Shown here: positions 23,073 to 34,408 of the stretch, piece by piece
Layout: each line of letters opens with the position of its first letter
How positions within the stretch are numbered: position 1 is the stretch's first letter
Assembly (NCBI RefSeq): GCF_038502225.1
Contig: NW_027195384.1
Location: forward strand, 62,001-126,000
Source: Cherax quadricarinatus
Lineage: Eukaryota; Arthropoda; Malacostraca; Decapoda; Parastacidae
DNA: 64,000 bases
Direction of reading: 5' to 3'
The notes under the pieces: generated by a model
Told to the model about the DNA's origin: nothing
Database searches by the model: none
The model's input: the letters and a program-made list of their open reading frames with translations, nothing else
Position numbers and translations under genes: made by a program

Positions 23073-25470
23073 AGCTGACAGGAGTTTCACACTGGCGATG
23101 GGCTAAAGGATACCGGTGAATAGAAGGGACAAGGAAGGGATATTCACCTCGCTAGACACAGGCAATGTGGGTGTAGTGGCCTGCGGGTCGCAGTGCGATT
23201 TTCAAGGTCATTCACGGGGCCACAGTCGTCTCGAGAGTTACCAGTATTGCACTACTCTTTAATTACTCCAAACCCGCAGCACTTAACACAGCTAGCACAC
23301 GTGTCTAGGAATGACAGACAAATTTTCACTCTGTGGACAAATAAATCAGCACAAACTTAATATGTTTATAGATGAACCTCTATCTTGTTACAGTTAAAAA
23401 GCCGTCTCCGAAGATTTAGATTTTGCCACCGAAGTGGCTAGTTTATTGTGCACCCCATATCCATCCTGTGGACGGTAGCGCGAGAGCATATGGATACACA
23501 AAAGGCCTAGGAACTAGGCCCCAAAGGGTTAACAGGAATACATATGGATTTATATCTACATATCTATAGTTCACTTATCTGTTACAAGCAAATTTAGGAA
23601 ATTTGCTTAGTATATCTGGTATCTTATTTTCATTAATAAGATATCTTGACATGTCACATAGGTTATTATACTGTCTGTCTCTGTATTCCTCAATAAGTGG
23701 ACAATTAAGCACATAGTGTTCAAGAGAGTGACCATATGCCTGATCACATAATTTACATTTAGTTTGATCATCATCTGTGTGTCTCCCAAACTGCCAGAAG
23801 TACTTGTAACCAAGCCTAAGCCTGGCCACTACAACATCAGTCAGTCTGTTCACATTGCAAGTTGCTCCATAAACATACTTATCTACGTTCATGTTATCAT
23901 AGTGGGTTATAGATCTACTCAGGCTTCTAACTGCATTCCTATAACAATCATCTTCATTATTTACTTCTCTCCTAATATTATTCCTAATGCTAGACACAGT
24001 TATACCAAAGTTATATTCTACGTTCTCCTTCTGGATACTCTTCTTGGCTAACATATCAACTTTATCATGAAGGAGTAATCCAATGTGTGATGGGATCCAT
24101 AGCAATTGTACATTAATTCCTTTGTCCCTAATTTTTGAGTATCTATACCTGGCTTCCCCAATGAGCATGTTGTTGGAGTCATTATATGAGCCAAGAGCCT
24201 TCAATGATGACATAGAATCAGTAATGATGATAGAGTCAAGCTCAGTGTCATAGGTTAGCTTTAGCGCCATTAGGATTGCAAACAATTCAGTTTGCAGTGT
24301 AGACGCCCAGTTGTTAATTCTTATGCCTAACTCAACAAATTTATTATCGTTCTTAACTAGGGAGGTGGCAACAAGAGCAGATGCAGCCCTGCCAGAAGAC
24401 TCCTGTTTAGATCCATCAGTGTATATAACTTGTGATAACTTATTACTACCAGCTAGGCGAAAAATTTCTTCTTGAGCAGTTGCTCTAACAAGAGATTTAA
24501 GGAAGGGATTACTAGCAATGAGCTTCTTGGGAGGGACTTGTAGGTATGTGATATTAAATGAACACATGGAGTTACCAGGTACTAGCCTTTCAAAACGGAA
24601 AACTAATTCCAGTGTTTCACTAGGTATGTCACAACTCACACACAAGAGTTCTAACAACACCGAAGGTACGGCCGGAACACTGTAGAACGTTCACAAAGGC
24701 ATTCTGGGATTCAGAAGAGATGTAACTGCAGTGTAACTTGACCTTGGCAAGCTGGCTTGGAGTGCTGTTTAGCCTGGATCGGTTAAACTCGCCCTTGTCT
24801 CATATGTAGATAATGGCGACGAGCTAAGGGATACCGGTGAATAGGAAAGTCGAGGAAGGGACATTCACCTCACTGGACACACGCAGTATGGGTGTAAGGG
24901 GCATGCGAGTCTTATAGTGCCATTTTCAAGGTCACCCAGCAGGCCAGACATTCCTCACTCATTTTAAGCCTACGTAGGTACTGATGGTAGCACAATGTCC
25001 TAAGTCAGTGAAATCCACTCGTGCAAATAGTTACAACAAATCTGCAGCACTTAACACAACCACTAGGATATTTGCTTGTAGCAGGCAGGTAGGCACACAG
25101 GAGACTTATTCGTAAGGTGAGTGGAGCGCGGCACAGAGGACTGACACGGGCACTCAAGCATTTATGTGGTCTGGCAAAAACCGCCTCTAGACCACAAGTA
25201 AATAGAGGCGAATGGCTGAGTTCCAAATCGAGGAAGGAGGGGAGGGAGGCGAGGTGGAGTGAAGGTGTAGCCTCCTACAGCCACTTCAAATCAAGATGTT
25301 TTTGTTTCACTAGGTATATCACTAGTCACAGTTCACACATAAGAGTTCCAGCAGCAATTCAGCTGCGCTCCAACAATATTTGTTGCATGATGAGTTATCA
25401 GTCGGGTGAGATAAGCAGTTCTGATATAGAAGGCCTAGGACTTCACTCAACACACACGTCCTCTCCCCTC
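23073..25470 (-). promoter_or_regulatory. LINE-I 5' UTR with tandem monomers, interrupted by LINE-R
   Basis: Matches the 5' UTR of the plus-strand copy (34,409-35,704). The outer end at 25,470 (TGAGGGGAGAGGACGTGTGT on the minus strand) coincides with the start of the other copy, so this looks like the true 5' end. Related blocks occur more than once: TTAAGTGCTGC, CACCGGTATCCCTTA and GTGAATRTCCCTTCCT. That gives a monomer array of about 400-500 bp per unit. LINE-R occupies about 23,405-24,615 inside it. Confidence 0.8.
23405..24615 (-). mobile_element. LINE-R, 5'-truncated copy (RNase H end) inserted in LINE-I 5' UTR
   Basis: The coding part, about 23,575-24,610, is open. It includes RNase H motifs (IYTDGSKQESSGRAA, TELFAI, ITDSMSS, WIPSHIG with DKVDMLAKK) and a C-terminal knuckle CKLC-x8-H-x4-C. 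It resembles LINE-I ORF2 but at clearly lower identity, so it is a separate family of the same clade. The 3' UTR (23,405-23,574) carries AATAAA and a block shared with 4,150-4,240. The reading frame continues upstream into LINE-I UTR sequence by chance. Confidence 0.88.
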
Positions 25471-25496
25471 AACCACTCAGGCCTAACTGTTTGAAT
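25471..25496. other. Short junction between LINE-I 5' end and the 824-bp repeat
   Basis: 26 bases without match elsewhere in the window; possible remnant of the ancient insertion site. Confidence 0.4.
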
Positions 25497-26320
25497 AGAA
25501 CCAACCGAGTTTCCTCTGCGCCTACACGGATGTGCGGGGGAAGAGGTCGACACAGAGCATCGGGGGTTAGCGGGAGTGGTTTGAATGTAGTGAGGAGGCT
25601 GTGAAAACATGGGACCAGGAAATTGGCATTCACGGCGGCCTAAGGATTAATATAGGCCTCACTTCATAATAGGAAGTGTCATAACTGTTCCTGGTGAAGA
25701 GTGAGGTAATGTGATTTACAGGACCACCATAATAAAGTGGTAAAATTAGTGAATAATGGCAGGACCGGTGGAGACTGGTGCGTCGCCATGGAGTGTCCCG
25801 GGAAAAATACCCGTGATTTAATCATCACTCATCGGTCTCAGATCTTAATAGAGTAACCTCTAATGTGTGTAATAATTATGAGACATGAAATCGTCTTGTG
25901 AATGGTAATGTAATCAGTGATAATAACACTAAGTTAAGAGAATGCGGGAAGTGAAATAGTCGTCTTGCTCTGAGTGAACACGTTAGTCCTCGTGCTTTCC
26001 GTCCAGAGGATAGTGAAGTTTTTATGGAATCACGACTTCTAAACTGGGATAAACCGATGGATACCTCGTCCTGCTGGAATAAGAACCGTGTCGGTGTAAC
26101 AGGACATCGGAATGAGATGGTGAATGGAGGAAATAAGGAACATCAATCACCCACAGTTAAGTAACCTTTCTAGTTATAGCAGACTGATACTGGCCAGTTA
26201 GGTATGTTGTAATTGGATAGGTTATGGGTGATCCAGCTACATCAAGTGACCACCAGAGAATATCTGGTAAGTGGTGGGATTATGTACAAATGTTTTTCTT
26301 TGATGGTTTTATCAATGTGT
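25497..26320. repeat. 824-bp dispersed repeat, copy 1 (upstream of CR1A copy 3)
   Basis: Begins AACCAACCGAGTTTCC and ends near GTGTAACCTACC. A second copy is at 59,118-59,946 in the same orientation, with scattered substitutions. No open frame of note. Here it directly precedes the CR1A 5' UTR, so it might be the extreme 5' part of a full-length CR1A. In the second copy it stands alone, and CR1A copy 6 lacks it. Confidence 0.8.
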
Positions 26321-27633
26321 AACCTACCTAAAGTGTGACAGTGTCAGCGTGCCTGGTTGTGCTCCGGGTTTTCTGGAGTTTTCACGGTCGCTCTTAAGTG
26401 CTAGAACTTTAATTTGTGTCATCAATCCTATACGATACATCCCTCTAGCGCCTGGAACCAATCTTGGGCGGAAAACATTATATACTGAGTCAAAAAAGGA
26501 GAATTAGTGTGCACTACCTAGCAGAGTTTACTGCCAGAGGGGAATCATAGGCCTGTGTCCCGTGGGAAAAAATAATAATAATTGAACTTTTCGTGTCAGA
26601 GGAAAGAAAGTCTCCCTGATAACATTGAGTATACATAGTGTATAGTGTATACTACAGTTGCTCCCTAGTATATTGATGACAAAGGCTAAAGTGTCATTTG
26701 AAAACAGGTGAATTTGTAAATGAAGTGATAAGCCTATAGAGGCAGGTGCCAGAAGTCGCCAGAAACTTACCACAGGTCAGCTGTTTTTAATAATCTTCCT
26801 GGCTTGCTAGTGTACTCGCATATAATCTAGTGATACCAGTGAATAGCAGAATACAGTGTTGTAGTAGCAACTAACCAGTATTATAATGGTACTTAGTGGA
26901 GTGGAGTGACTTTCATTAGTTTTTTTTTTTCTTGAAATACCAGACATATACTGTGAATTTCGTATAACCTGTAGTTACCAGCAGTCGCAATATACACAAC
27001 GAGAAGCAATTATTACTACAGAAAAAGCGTCCTTCCTCCAAAATTTCCACCAGTCAACTATAGTGATAATATAGCATTTATTGTGGTGGAGACGGAAAAA
27101 AAATAGAAAAGCTAGATACAGCGATTGATAAACAAGGGTGGAGGTCGACGGTTCGTTATTGTAGGAGTTACCAGCAGTCACCGGGTCTTCAACAAGCAAG
27201 TTATACTTTTGTATCAATCAAATCACAGATTACTCGGGTAGATAATTTCCAGTAGATCCTTCATGTGTTAGCTCAAATCACCGACCAGTATGGTTTAAAT
27301 AAGTGACCCACTGATCAGATCAGATCGACTGGACCGAACCCTTGACTGGTCCGAAACCTGGACTGGTCCGAACCCTTGACTGGTCCGAACCCTTGACTGG
27401 TTTCAAACAGTTTCGTTGGACAATAAAGCAGACTGTAAACGGATGGGGTTGTAGGCGCCCTTATAAACACAAACATTAAATATATACCAGTAACGTGCAC
27501 GGTAAGCTGTCCAATATACAAAAACAGTTAGAAACAGAAATACAAATAGCTAGAGCTTCATTTAAGGAGGTTATTAATAGAATATTCAAGAGGTTGCTAG
27601 TAGAATTGCAGTAAATCAACCATTCAAATCATT
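26321..27633 (+). promoter_or_regulatory. CR1A 5' UTR with 17-bp repeat block
   Basis: Internal promoter region expected here from LINE biology. It holds imperfect 17-bp units TGGTCCGAACCCTTGAC at about 27,325-27,410 (about four to five, against five to six in copy 6 and three in copy 2). No TATA-like or other core element is clear. Confidence 0.7.
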
Positions 27634-28893
27634 ATGAAGCTGTGTGTAGTCTGTGGTCAGTCAAACAAACGGGCTTCCACATGCACAAATTGTCATTTTT
27701 GTGGAAATTGGAGTCACGCCCCTTGTGCAGATATACAAGAACTAGCTACAAGCAGTATTAAAACAGGGAAGTGTTTTTGGGTATGCCCAAATGAGATAAA
27801 TCTGTGGACTAAAATCACAAGGGTATTAAAAGAGGTCAACATCAAAGCTGCTTTCATAGAAAACCTGGAAGCTTTCTACAACAGATGGGAACATAAAAAG
27901 TCTGGGCTGAATGGTACTGCCCTTGATACTGGCCATGTAGTCAGAAACTGTAACGCTGGAGATGATGTCCTGGTAGTCAGTATATGTGGGGCTGATAGTG
28001 CTGTCCTGGGAGACAGTAATGGTGAAGCTGGAGGTGCTGTCCTGGGAGACAGTAATGGTGAAGCTGGAGGTGCTGTCCTGGGAGACAGTAATGGTGAAGC
28101 TGGAGATGCTGTCCTGGGAGATAGTAATGGTAAAGTTGGAGATGCTGTCCTGGGAGACAGTAATGGTGAAGCTGGAGATTTTGTCCAGGTAGTCGGGAAT
28201 TATACGCAGGAAGGAATACATATAAATGACCTCATAGGGGACAGAAGCCATAGTAGGGAAACAAGTGTAGTCAAAGATAAGATAAAACCAATATTGCAAA
28301 CTAGAAATACCACAGGAAATAGCAAACAAGAGGACTCCACTAGCAATAGTGAGGATATATTACCAAAAACAACTGGTGGGAGCTCCATTGTTGGTGCTAG
28401 GGAGGATAGAAGTAAGTCAGGGAAACATGCACCAACAGGGAATACAGTCACAGAAACCCAAGGCAAACGGAAACCAAGCCTGTGCACATACTATGCACTC
28501 GGTATCTGCTGGCATGGGAAATCTGGAAAAACAGATGGGACGTGCAACTATGACCACCCTAGAAAATGCCATGCCCATATGACAACAGGAAAATGCAAAC
28601 TCCCTTCCTGTAAGCTTTTTCACCCTGAACTGTGTACCTCTTCAGTACAGGAAAGACTGTGCTATAACTTAAATTGCCAGGCATACCATCTAAAGGGGAC
28701 AAAAAGATACAAAACATCCAGGCCATGGGAAAACCTGGGTAGCAACAGCCACTCAAGAGGGAGAGGTTTTTTAGTGCCAGGAAGGAAAAAAAACTGGCAG
28801 GAAATGGCAGAAATCGTACACCAAATCCAGTCATTCCTGGAGTGGAACCACAGTCGATGGCCTCCACTCCAAACCAACAGATACAGATACTAA
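27634..28893 (+). CDS. CR1A ORF1 protein, copy 3 (longest repeat version)
   Basis: 419 residues and intact. PHD finger at residues 4-54 with all cysteines kept; a 12-residue repeat block of five good units plus one degenerate unit (around 108-180); three CCCH fingers at about 283-351; basic C terminus. It is 24 residues longer than copies 1 and 2, exactly two repeat units. Nucleic-acid binding is the expected role; finger classes are seen, function is inferred. The last 37 bases overlap the ORF2 start at 28,857. Confidence 0.88.
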   Translation: MKLCVVCGQSNKRASTCTNCHFCGNWSHAPCADIQELATSSIKTGKCFWVCPNEINLWTKITRVLKEVNIKAAFIENLEAFYNRWEHKKSGLNGTALDTGHVVRNCNAGDDVLVVSICGADSAVLGDSNGEAGGAVLGDSNGEAGGAVLGDSNGEAGDAVLGDSNGKVGDAVLGDSNGEAGDFVQVVGNYTQEGIHINDLIGDRSHSRETSVVKDKIKPILQTRNTTGNSKQEDSTSNSEDILPKTTGGSSIVGAREDRSKSGKHAPTGNTVTETQGKRKPSLCTYYALGICWHGKSGKTDGTCNYDHPRKCHAHMTTGKCKLPSCKLFHPELCTSSVQERLCYNLNCQAYHLKGTKRYKTSRPWENLGSNSHSRGRGFLVPGRKKNWQEMAEIVHQIQSFLEWNHSRWPPLQTNRYRY

Positions 28894-31800
28894 TGCCGGA
28901 AAAAAAATCCCCCCCCAGTACCAACAATACCACCAGTCCGATAACATTCTTCTTGGCAAATATACAGGGTCTAAAGCCAGCAACAAACAACAAAATACCT
29001 TTCATCCGTGGACTGCTTGCAGAGGCAAAGGCAATGTTCGCGGCTTTCACTGAGACCCACATAAAGGATCACTTGGACAACGAAATATGGATCCCAGGTT
29101 ACAACCTATACAGAGGTGACAGAGTGAACAGGGAAAAGGGGGGGGTTGGCCTGTACATTGCAGAGTCACTTGTTTGCACAGAACTGCTAAATGCCTCAAA
29201 TGATGTAGTGGAAGTTTTAGCAGTAAAGGTCGAGAACCAAAACCTAGTCATTGTGGTAGTCTACAAGCCTCCGGATGCAACATCCCAGCAATTCCACGAA
29301 CAGCTGTTAAAAATTGACCAATGTCTGGAAAATCTTCCAGCTCCTGCACCCAACATCTTGCTCCTGGGGATTTCAACTTAAGGCTCCTAAAATGGAGGAA
29401 TATAGCAAGTAATATTGTTGCAGTAATAACACCAGAAGGCAGCTCTGATGAAAACTCACACTCACGCGAGCTTTTAAATCTCTGCACAAAATTCAATTTA
29501 AACCAGCAAATAATAGAGCCTAGTAGACTGGAGAATACACTAGACCTCATCTTCACTAACAATGATGATCTGATAAGAAATGTCACCATATCAAAAACAA
29601 TATACTCAGATCACAACATAATTGAGGTTCAGTCATGTATGCGCGGAGCCCCAGACCGACATAATGAGATTAGTCACGAGGGAGCATTCACCAAATTCAA
29701 CTTCAATAACAAAAACATAAAGTGGGACCAAGTAAACCAAGTCCTAACCGATATAAGCTGGGAAGATATACTAAGCAACACAGACCCCAACTTATGCCTA
29801 GAACAGATTAACTCGGTGGCACTCGATGTATGCACAAGGCTTATTCCTCTAAGAAAAAGGAGGAGTAGATGCAAAATAGAAAGAGACAGGCGCTCCCTTT
29901 ACAGGCGATGGAAAAGAATAACAGAGCGGCTAAAAGAGGTCAATATATCTGAAATGCGTAGGGAGACACTGGTCAGAGAAATAGCAAGCATCGAACTTAA
30001 GCTAAAAGAATCCTTTAGGAGTCAGGAATCGCGGGAAGAACTAAAAGCCATAAATGAAATCGAAAGAAACCCAAAGTATTTCTTCTCCTATGCCAAATCA
30101 AAATCGAGAACAACGTCCAGTATTGGGCCCCTACTTAAACAAGATGGGTCCTACACAGATGACAGCAAGGAAATGAGTGAGCTACTCAAGTCCCAATATG
30201 ACTCAGTTTTTAGCAAGCCGCTAACCAGACTGAGAGTCGAAGATTAAAATGAATTTTTTATGAGAGAGCCACAAAATTTGATTAACACAAGCCTATCCGA
30301 TGTTATCCTGACGCCAAGTGACTTCGAACAGGCGATGAATGACATGCCCATGCACTCTGCCCCAGGGCCAGACTCATGGAACTCTGTGTTCATCAAGAAC
30401 TGCAAGAAGCCCCTATCACGAGCCTTTTCCATCCTATGGGGAGGGAGCATGGACACGGGGGTCGTCCCACAGTTACTAAAAACAACAGACATAGCCCCAC
30501 TCCACAAAGGGGGCAGTAAAGCAACAGCAAAGAACTACAGACCAATAGCACTAACATCCCATATCATAAAAATCTTTGAAAGGGTACTAAGAAGCAAGAT
30601 CACCACCCATCTAGAAACCCATCAGTTACACAACCCAGGGCAACATGGGTTTAGAACAGGTCGCTCCTGTCTTTCTCAACTATTGGATCACTACGACAAG
30701 GTCCTAAATGCACTAGAAGACAAAAAGAATGCAGATGTAATATATACAGACTTTGCAAAAGCCTTCGACAAGTGTGACCATGGCGTAATAGCGCACAAAA
30801 TGCGTGCTAAAGGAATAACAGGAAAAGTCGGTCGATGGATCTATAATTTCCTCACTAACAGAACACAGAGAGTAGTCGTCAACAGAGTAAAGTCCGAGGC
30901 AGCTACGGTGAAAAGCTCTGTTCCACAAGGCACAGTACTCACTCCCATCTTGTTCCTCATCCTCATATCTGACATAGACAAGGATGTCAGCCACAGCACC
31001 GTGTCTTCCTTTGCAGATGACACCCGAATCTGCATGACAGTGTCTTCTATTGCAGACACTGCAAAGCTCCAGGCGGACATCAACCAAATCTTTCAGTGGG
31101 CTGCAGAAAACAATATGAAGTTCAACGATGAGAAATTTCAATTACTCAGATATGGTAAACATGAGGAAATTAAATCTTCATCAGAGTACAAAACAAATTC
31201 TGGCCACAAAATAGAGCGAAACACCAACGTCAAAGACCTGGGAGTGATCATGTCGGAGGATCTCACCTTGAAGGACCATAACATTGTATCAATCGCATCT
31301 GCTAGAAAAATGACAGGATGGATAATGAGAACCTTCAAAACTAGGGAGGCCAAGCCCATGATGACACTCTTCAGGTCACTTGTTCTATCTAGGCTGGAAT
31401 ATTGCTGCACACTAACAGCACCTTTCAAGGCAGGTGAAATTGCCGACCTAGAAAATGTACAGAGAACTTTCACGGCGCGCATAACGGAGATAAAACACCT
31501 CAATTATTGGGAGCGCTTGAGGTTCCTAAACCTGTATTCCCTGGAATGCAGGAGGGAGAGATACACGATTACATACACCTGGAAAATCCTAGAGGGACTA
31601 GTACCGAACTTGCACACGAAAATCACTCACTACAAAAGCAAAAGACTTGGCAGACGATGCACCATCCCCCCAATGAAAAGCAGGTGTGTCACTAGCACGT
31701 TAAGAGACCATACAAGTGTCAGGGGCCCGAGACTGTTCAACTGCCTCCCAGCATACATAAGGGGGATTACCAACAGACCCCTGGCAGTCTTCAAGCTGGC

Positions 31801-31945
31801 ACTGGACAAGCACCTAAAGTCAGTTCCTGATCAGCCGGGCTGTGGCTCGTACGTTGGTTTGTGTGCAGCCAGCAGCAACAGCCTGGTTGATCAGGCTCTG
31901 ATCCACCAGGAGGCCTGGTCACAGACCGGGCCGCGGGGGCGTTGA
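28857..31945 (+). pseudogene. CR1A ORF2, copy 3 (EN-RT), frameshift and nonsense
   Basis: EN domain (about 28,857-29,660) followed by a basic linker (LRKRRSRCKIERDRR) and RT with FADD in VSSFADDTRI, ending GPRGR. Lesion 1: loss of one G at about 29,366-29,369, just before the GDFN motif of the endonuclease. Lesion 2: TAA at 30,245-30,247 where other copies read CAA. A six-base gap near 31,715 removes two codons (TIS to T). The eight-G run is in its in-frame length here. About 1,030 codons in total. Confidence 0.93.
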
Positions 31946-31972
31946 CCCCCGGAACTCTCTCCAGGTAAACTC

Positions 31973-32044
31973 CAGGTAATCAGTGAAGAGGCGGGGCCAG
32001 GAGCTATGACTCGACCCCTGCAACCACAAATAGGTGAGTACACT
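31973..32044 (+). mobile_element. LINE-B 3' end fragment
   Basis: ATCAGTGAAGAGGCGGGGCC through CCACAAATAGGTGAGTACAC matches the reverse complement of the LINE-B terminus at 41,785-41,865. Only the last 70 bases are present, so it is either a very short 5'-truncated copy or what CR1A copy 3 left of one. Confidence 0.85.
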
Positions 32045-33077
32045 GACACGAACATGAAAGAACTTGACAGATTTATCAGATGTCTAGACAATCATAATGT
32101 AAAGGATTGTCATACCAAATTGAACAGTTGCTATCAATGCAACAAGGGAAGGCACCATACAGTTATGTGCAGGGTTGTATGTAATTCTTATAATAATGGT
32201 GACAATAATGATAATGTTAATAACCCTGACACTACAGTGACTGATGTAAAGGTTGCAGCTAATGGCAATAATGATGGCCTAGCTTAGGTAGCCTTGCCGG
32301 TGTTGGATGTAATAATTCAGGATAAAGGGCATAAATCCAAAACTATGCAGCGTCACTCTCCTCAACACTGGTACGGGCCATGTAATATATGGCAGACTAC
32401 CGCCTAGTAATAATGCCTAGAGGAAGTAGTAAATACAGTCACGGTGTCTTACTCATAAAGGTCAACCCAGTACAAGTATTCTTCTATCGAGGATGATGTT
32501 GAACCAGACTAATTTGTGGAAGCTGGACAGTATAGGGATTAATATAAATGAGGAAAGTCCAGATCATTCCTTTACTCAGGAACAATACCTGAAGGATGTT
32601 AAATTTGACTCTGGACATTACTGGGTGTGACTTCCGTGGAAGCTAAACCGTCCAGAATTATCTACTGATTATAGGATGGGGTATGGACAGTTAATGGGCC
32701 CAGCTCTGTGAACTGAGCAAGACACCAAAATTGTTGACTGCTTATAATGATATAATTAATAAACAGTTAAATAATAAATTGTTCTTACTTCAGGCGACAA
32801 TAAATGCACGCCTTAAGTGCACAGGTGGTCCACTGAGCGAAGTAATTGGGTAAATAATGTTATGTGGACAATTTCCGGGTGTGACGTCAACTGAAGAGGA
32901 ACTAATGAGGATATGTGAAGGGGTTAATGAAATAACGCAAGGTGCAAGGATGCCCATGAGGGAATGGAACAGTAATTAGTGCATTTTGAGGGATCAATAA
33001 ATATGGATAGTCCTGGAGTTGAAGTGCCTATATGAAGTAATGTGCTGGGGCTGACTTGGGATACTGAGAGATACTTA
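32045..33077 (+). pseudogene. BEL/Pao retrotransposon remnant (Gag knuckle, protease edge, RT pieces)
   Basis: Decayed pol in several frames. 32,050-32,290: Gag end with a Cys/His cluster (CYQCNKGRHHTVMC). 32,290-32,340: VALPVLDVIIQDKG, like the start of a BEL protease. 32,506-32,740: LWKLDSIGIN and later LPWKLNRPEL, the Pao-type signature between protease and RT, with an in-frame stop between them. About 32,900-32,980: EELMRICEGVNEI then REWNSN. About 33,040: VLGLTWD. The order fits BEL/Pao pol, with a large internal loss of the protease and RT core. These motif families are established; the assignment is my reading of short matches. Confidence 0.65.
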
Positions 33078-34408
33078 TTTATTCTCTATAAAGATTACAA
33101 TGTTGAATTTACAGAATTTGGTTGTTGTGTAGTTTACACGTAGTTAAATAATGAATACAGAGTGTACCACTAGAACGCCTAGCGTGGCTAGGCATTTCGG
33201 GCAGACTTAGTTTAATTCTTTATTTTAAAATATTTCAAATTATGAGGTAAGTTGGTATTATGGCTAAGTGACTAAATACTAGTTTGTGAGTTTAGCAATG
33301 TGAATGTTTTTGTTTTGGCACAGTACATAGTTTCAGTATTGGAGTATCATAGGATTCATTATTTTAAGATTGAGATTAATATTTCTGTTTATGGTCAAAT
33401 GGGTGAGTGAGTGTAAGTGTGAACCACCAGGTGGTATTCGTGTAGTTAGTTGACGGGGTGTATCAGGGAGATAAGATGTTTTCTAATGGTAGTTTTGAAG
33501 GTGATGAATGTGTCTGCAGTTCTAGAGTTCTCAGGTAGGGTGTTCCAGATTTTAGGGCCTTTGACATACATTGAATTTTTGTAAAGGTTTAGTCGGACAT
33601 GGGGAATGTCGTAGAGATGTTTGTGTCTTGTGTTATGCCTGTGGGTTCTGTCACAACTATCAAGAAAGCGTTTTAGGTCAAGGTTGATATTGGAGTTTAA
33701 GGTCCTGTAGATGTAGATTGCACAGTAGTAAGTGTGGATGTACTGAACAGGGAGTAAGTTTAGATCTATGAAGAGTGGTGGGGTGTGTTGCCAGGGATGG
33801 GATTTAGTGATTATTCTTACTGCAGCTTTTTGTTGGGTTATTATTGGCTTTAGGTGTGTTGCTGCAGTTGATCTCCAAGCACAAATAGCATAGGTGAGGT
33901 ATGGATAAATGAGTGGTATAGTGTGAGAAGGGCATTTTGTGGCACGTAGTATCGTATCTTGGAGAGGATCCCAACTGTTTTGGATACTTTTTTGGTTATG
34001 TGTTGGATATGGGTGCTGAAATTCAGGTTGTTGTCAAGGTATAGGCCTAGGAATTTGCCCTCATTATGTCTGGTAATTAGAGTGTTGTCGATCATAATGT
34101 TAATTTGAGCATCTCCTGCTCTGCTACCAAACATAATATAGTAGGTTTTGTCAGTGTTAAGCGTAAGTTTATTGGCTGTCATCCAAGTCGATATTTTGAT
34201 CAGCTCCTCGTTAACAGTGGTGTTGAGGGTGGCAAGATTAGGGTGAGAGAAGACATAAGTCGTGTCGTCAGCAAAGAGAATGGGTTTCAGGTGTTGGGAT
34301 ACGTTTGGAAGATCATTGATGTATATGAGGAAGAGCAGGGGACCAAGGACACTTCCCTGTGGAACTCCAGTATCAAGTGGCCGTGTTGTTGATGCTGTGT
34401 CTTTAATG
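33078..34408 (-). pseudogene. LINE-D 3' segment: RT palm to C terminus and 3' UTR
   Basis: From the LINE-I junction inward: TIKDTASTTRPLDTGVPQGS, LGPLLFLIYINDLPN, catalytic FADD in ILFADDTTYVF, KLTLNTDKTYY and the thumb FLGLYLDNNLNF. A frameshift near 33,870 follows, then a C-terminal end with KGPKIWNTLP near 33,550. The 3' UTR (33,078-33,470) contains CGCCTAGCGTGGCTAGGCAT, a strong local palindrome, and ends in GAGAATAAA. It is the 3' end of the LINE-D copy whose 5' parts are at 42,986-43,146, 44,728-45,330 and 46,541-47,694. Confidence 0.85.

Larger units (their letters stand above)
26321..31972 (+). mobile_element. CR1A copy 3, near full length
   Basis: 5' UTR 26,321-27,633, ORF1 27,634-28,893, ORF2 28,857-31,945, then a short 3' end with the tail CCAGGTAAACTCCAGGTAA. 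The 5' UTR is shared with copy 6 (50,867-52,178) over about 1.3 kb. Its 3' end abuts a LINE-B tail fragment at 31,973. Two ORF2 lesions are present. Confidence 0.95.

Noticed and set aside
33060..33122. Extending the BEL/Pao frame past LGLTWDTERYL
   Set aside because: From about 33,078 the bases match the LINE-D 3' end also seen at 1-48, so the continued frame is coincidence.
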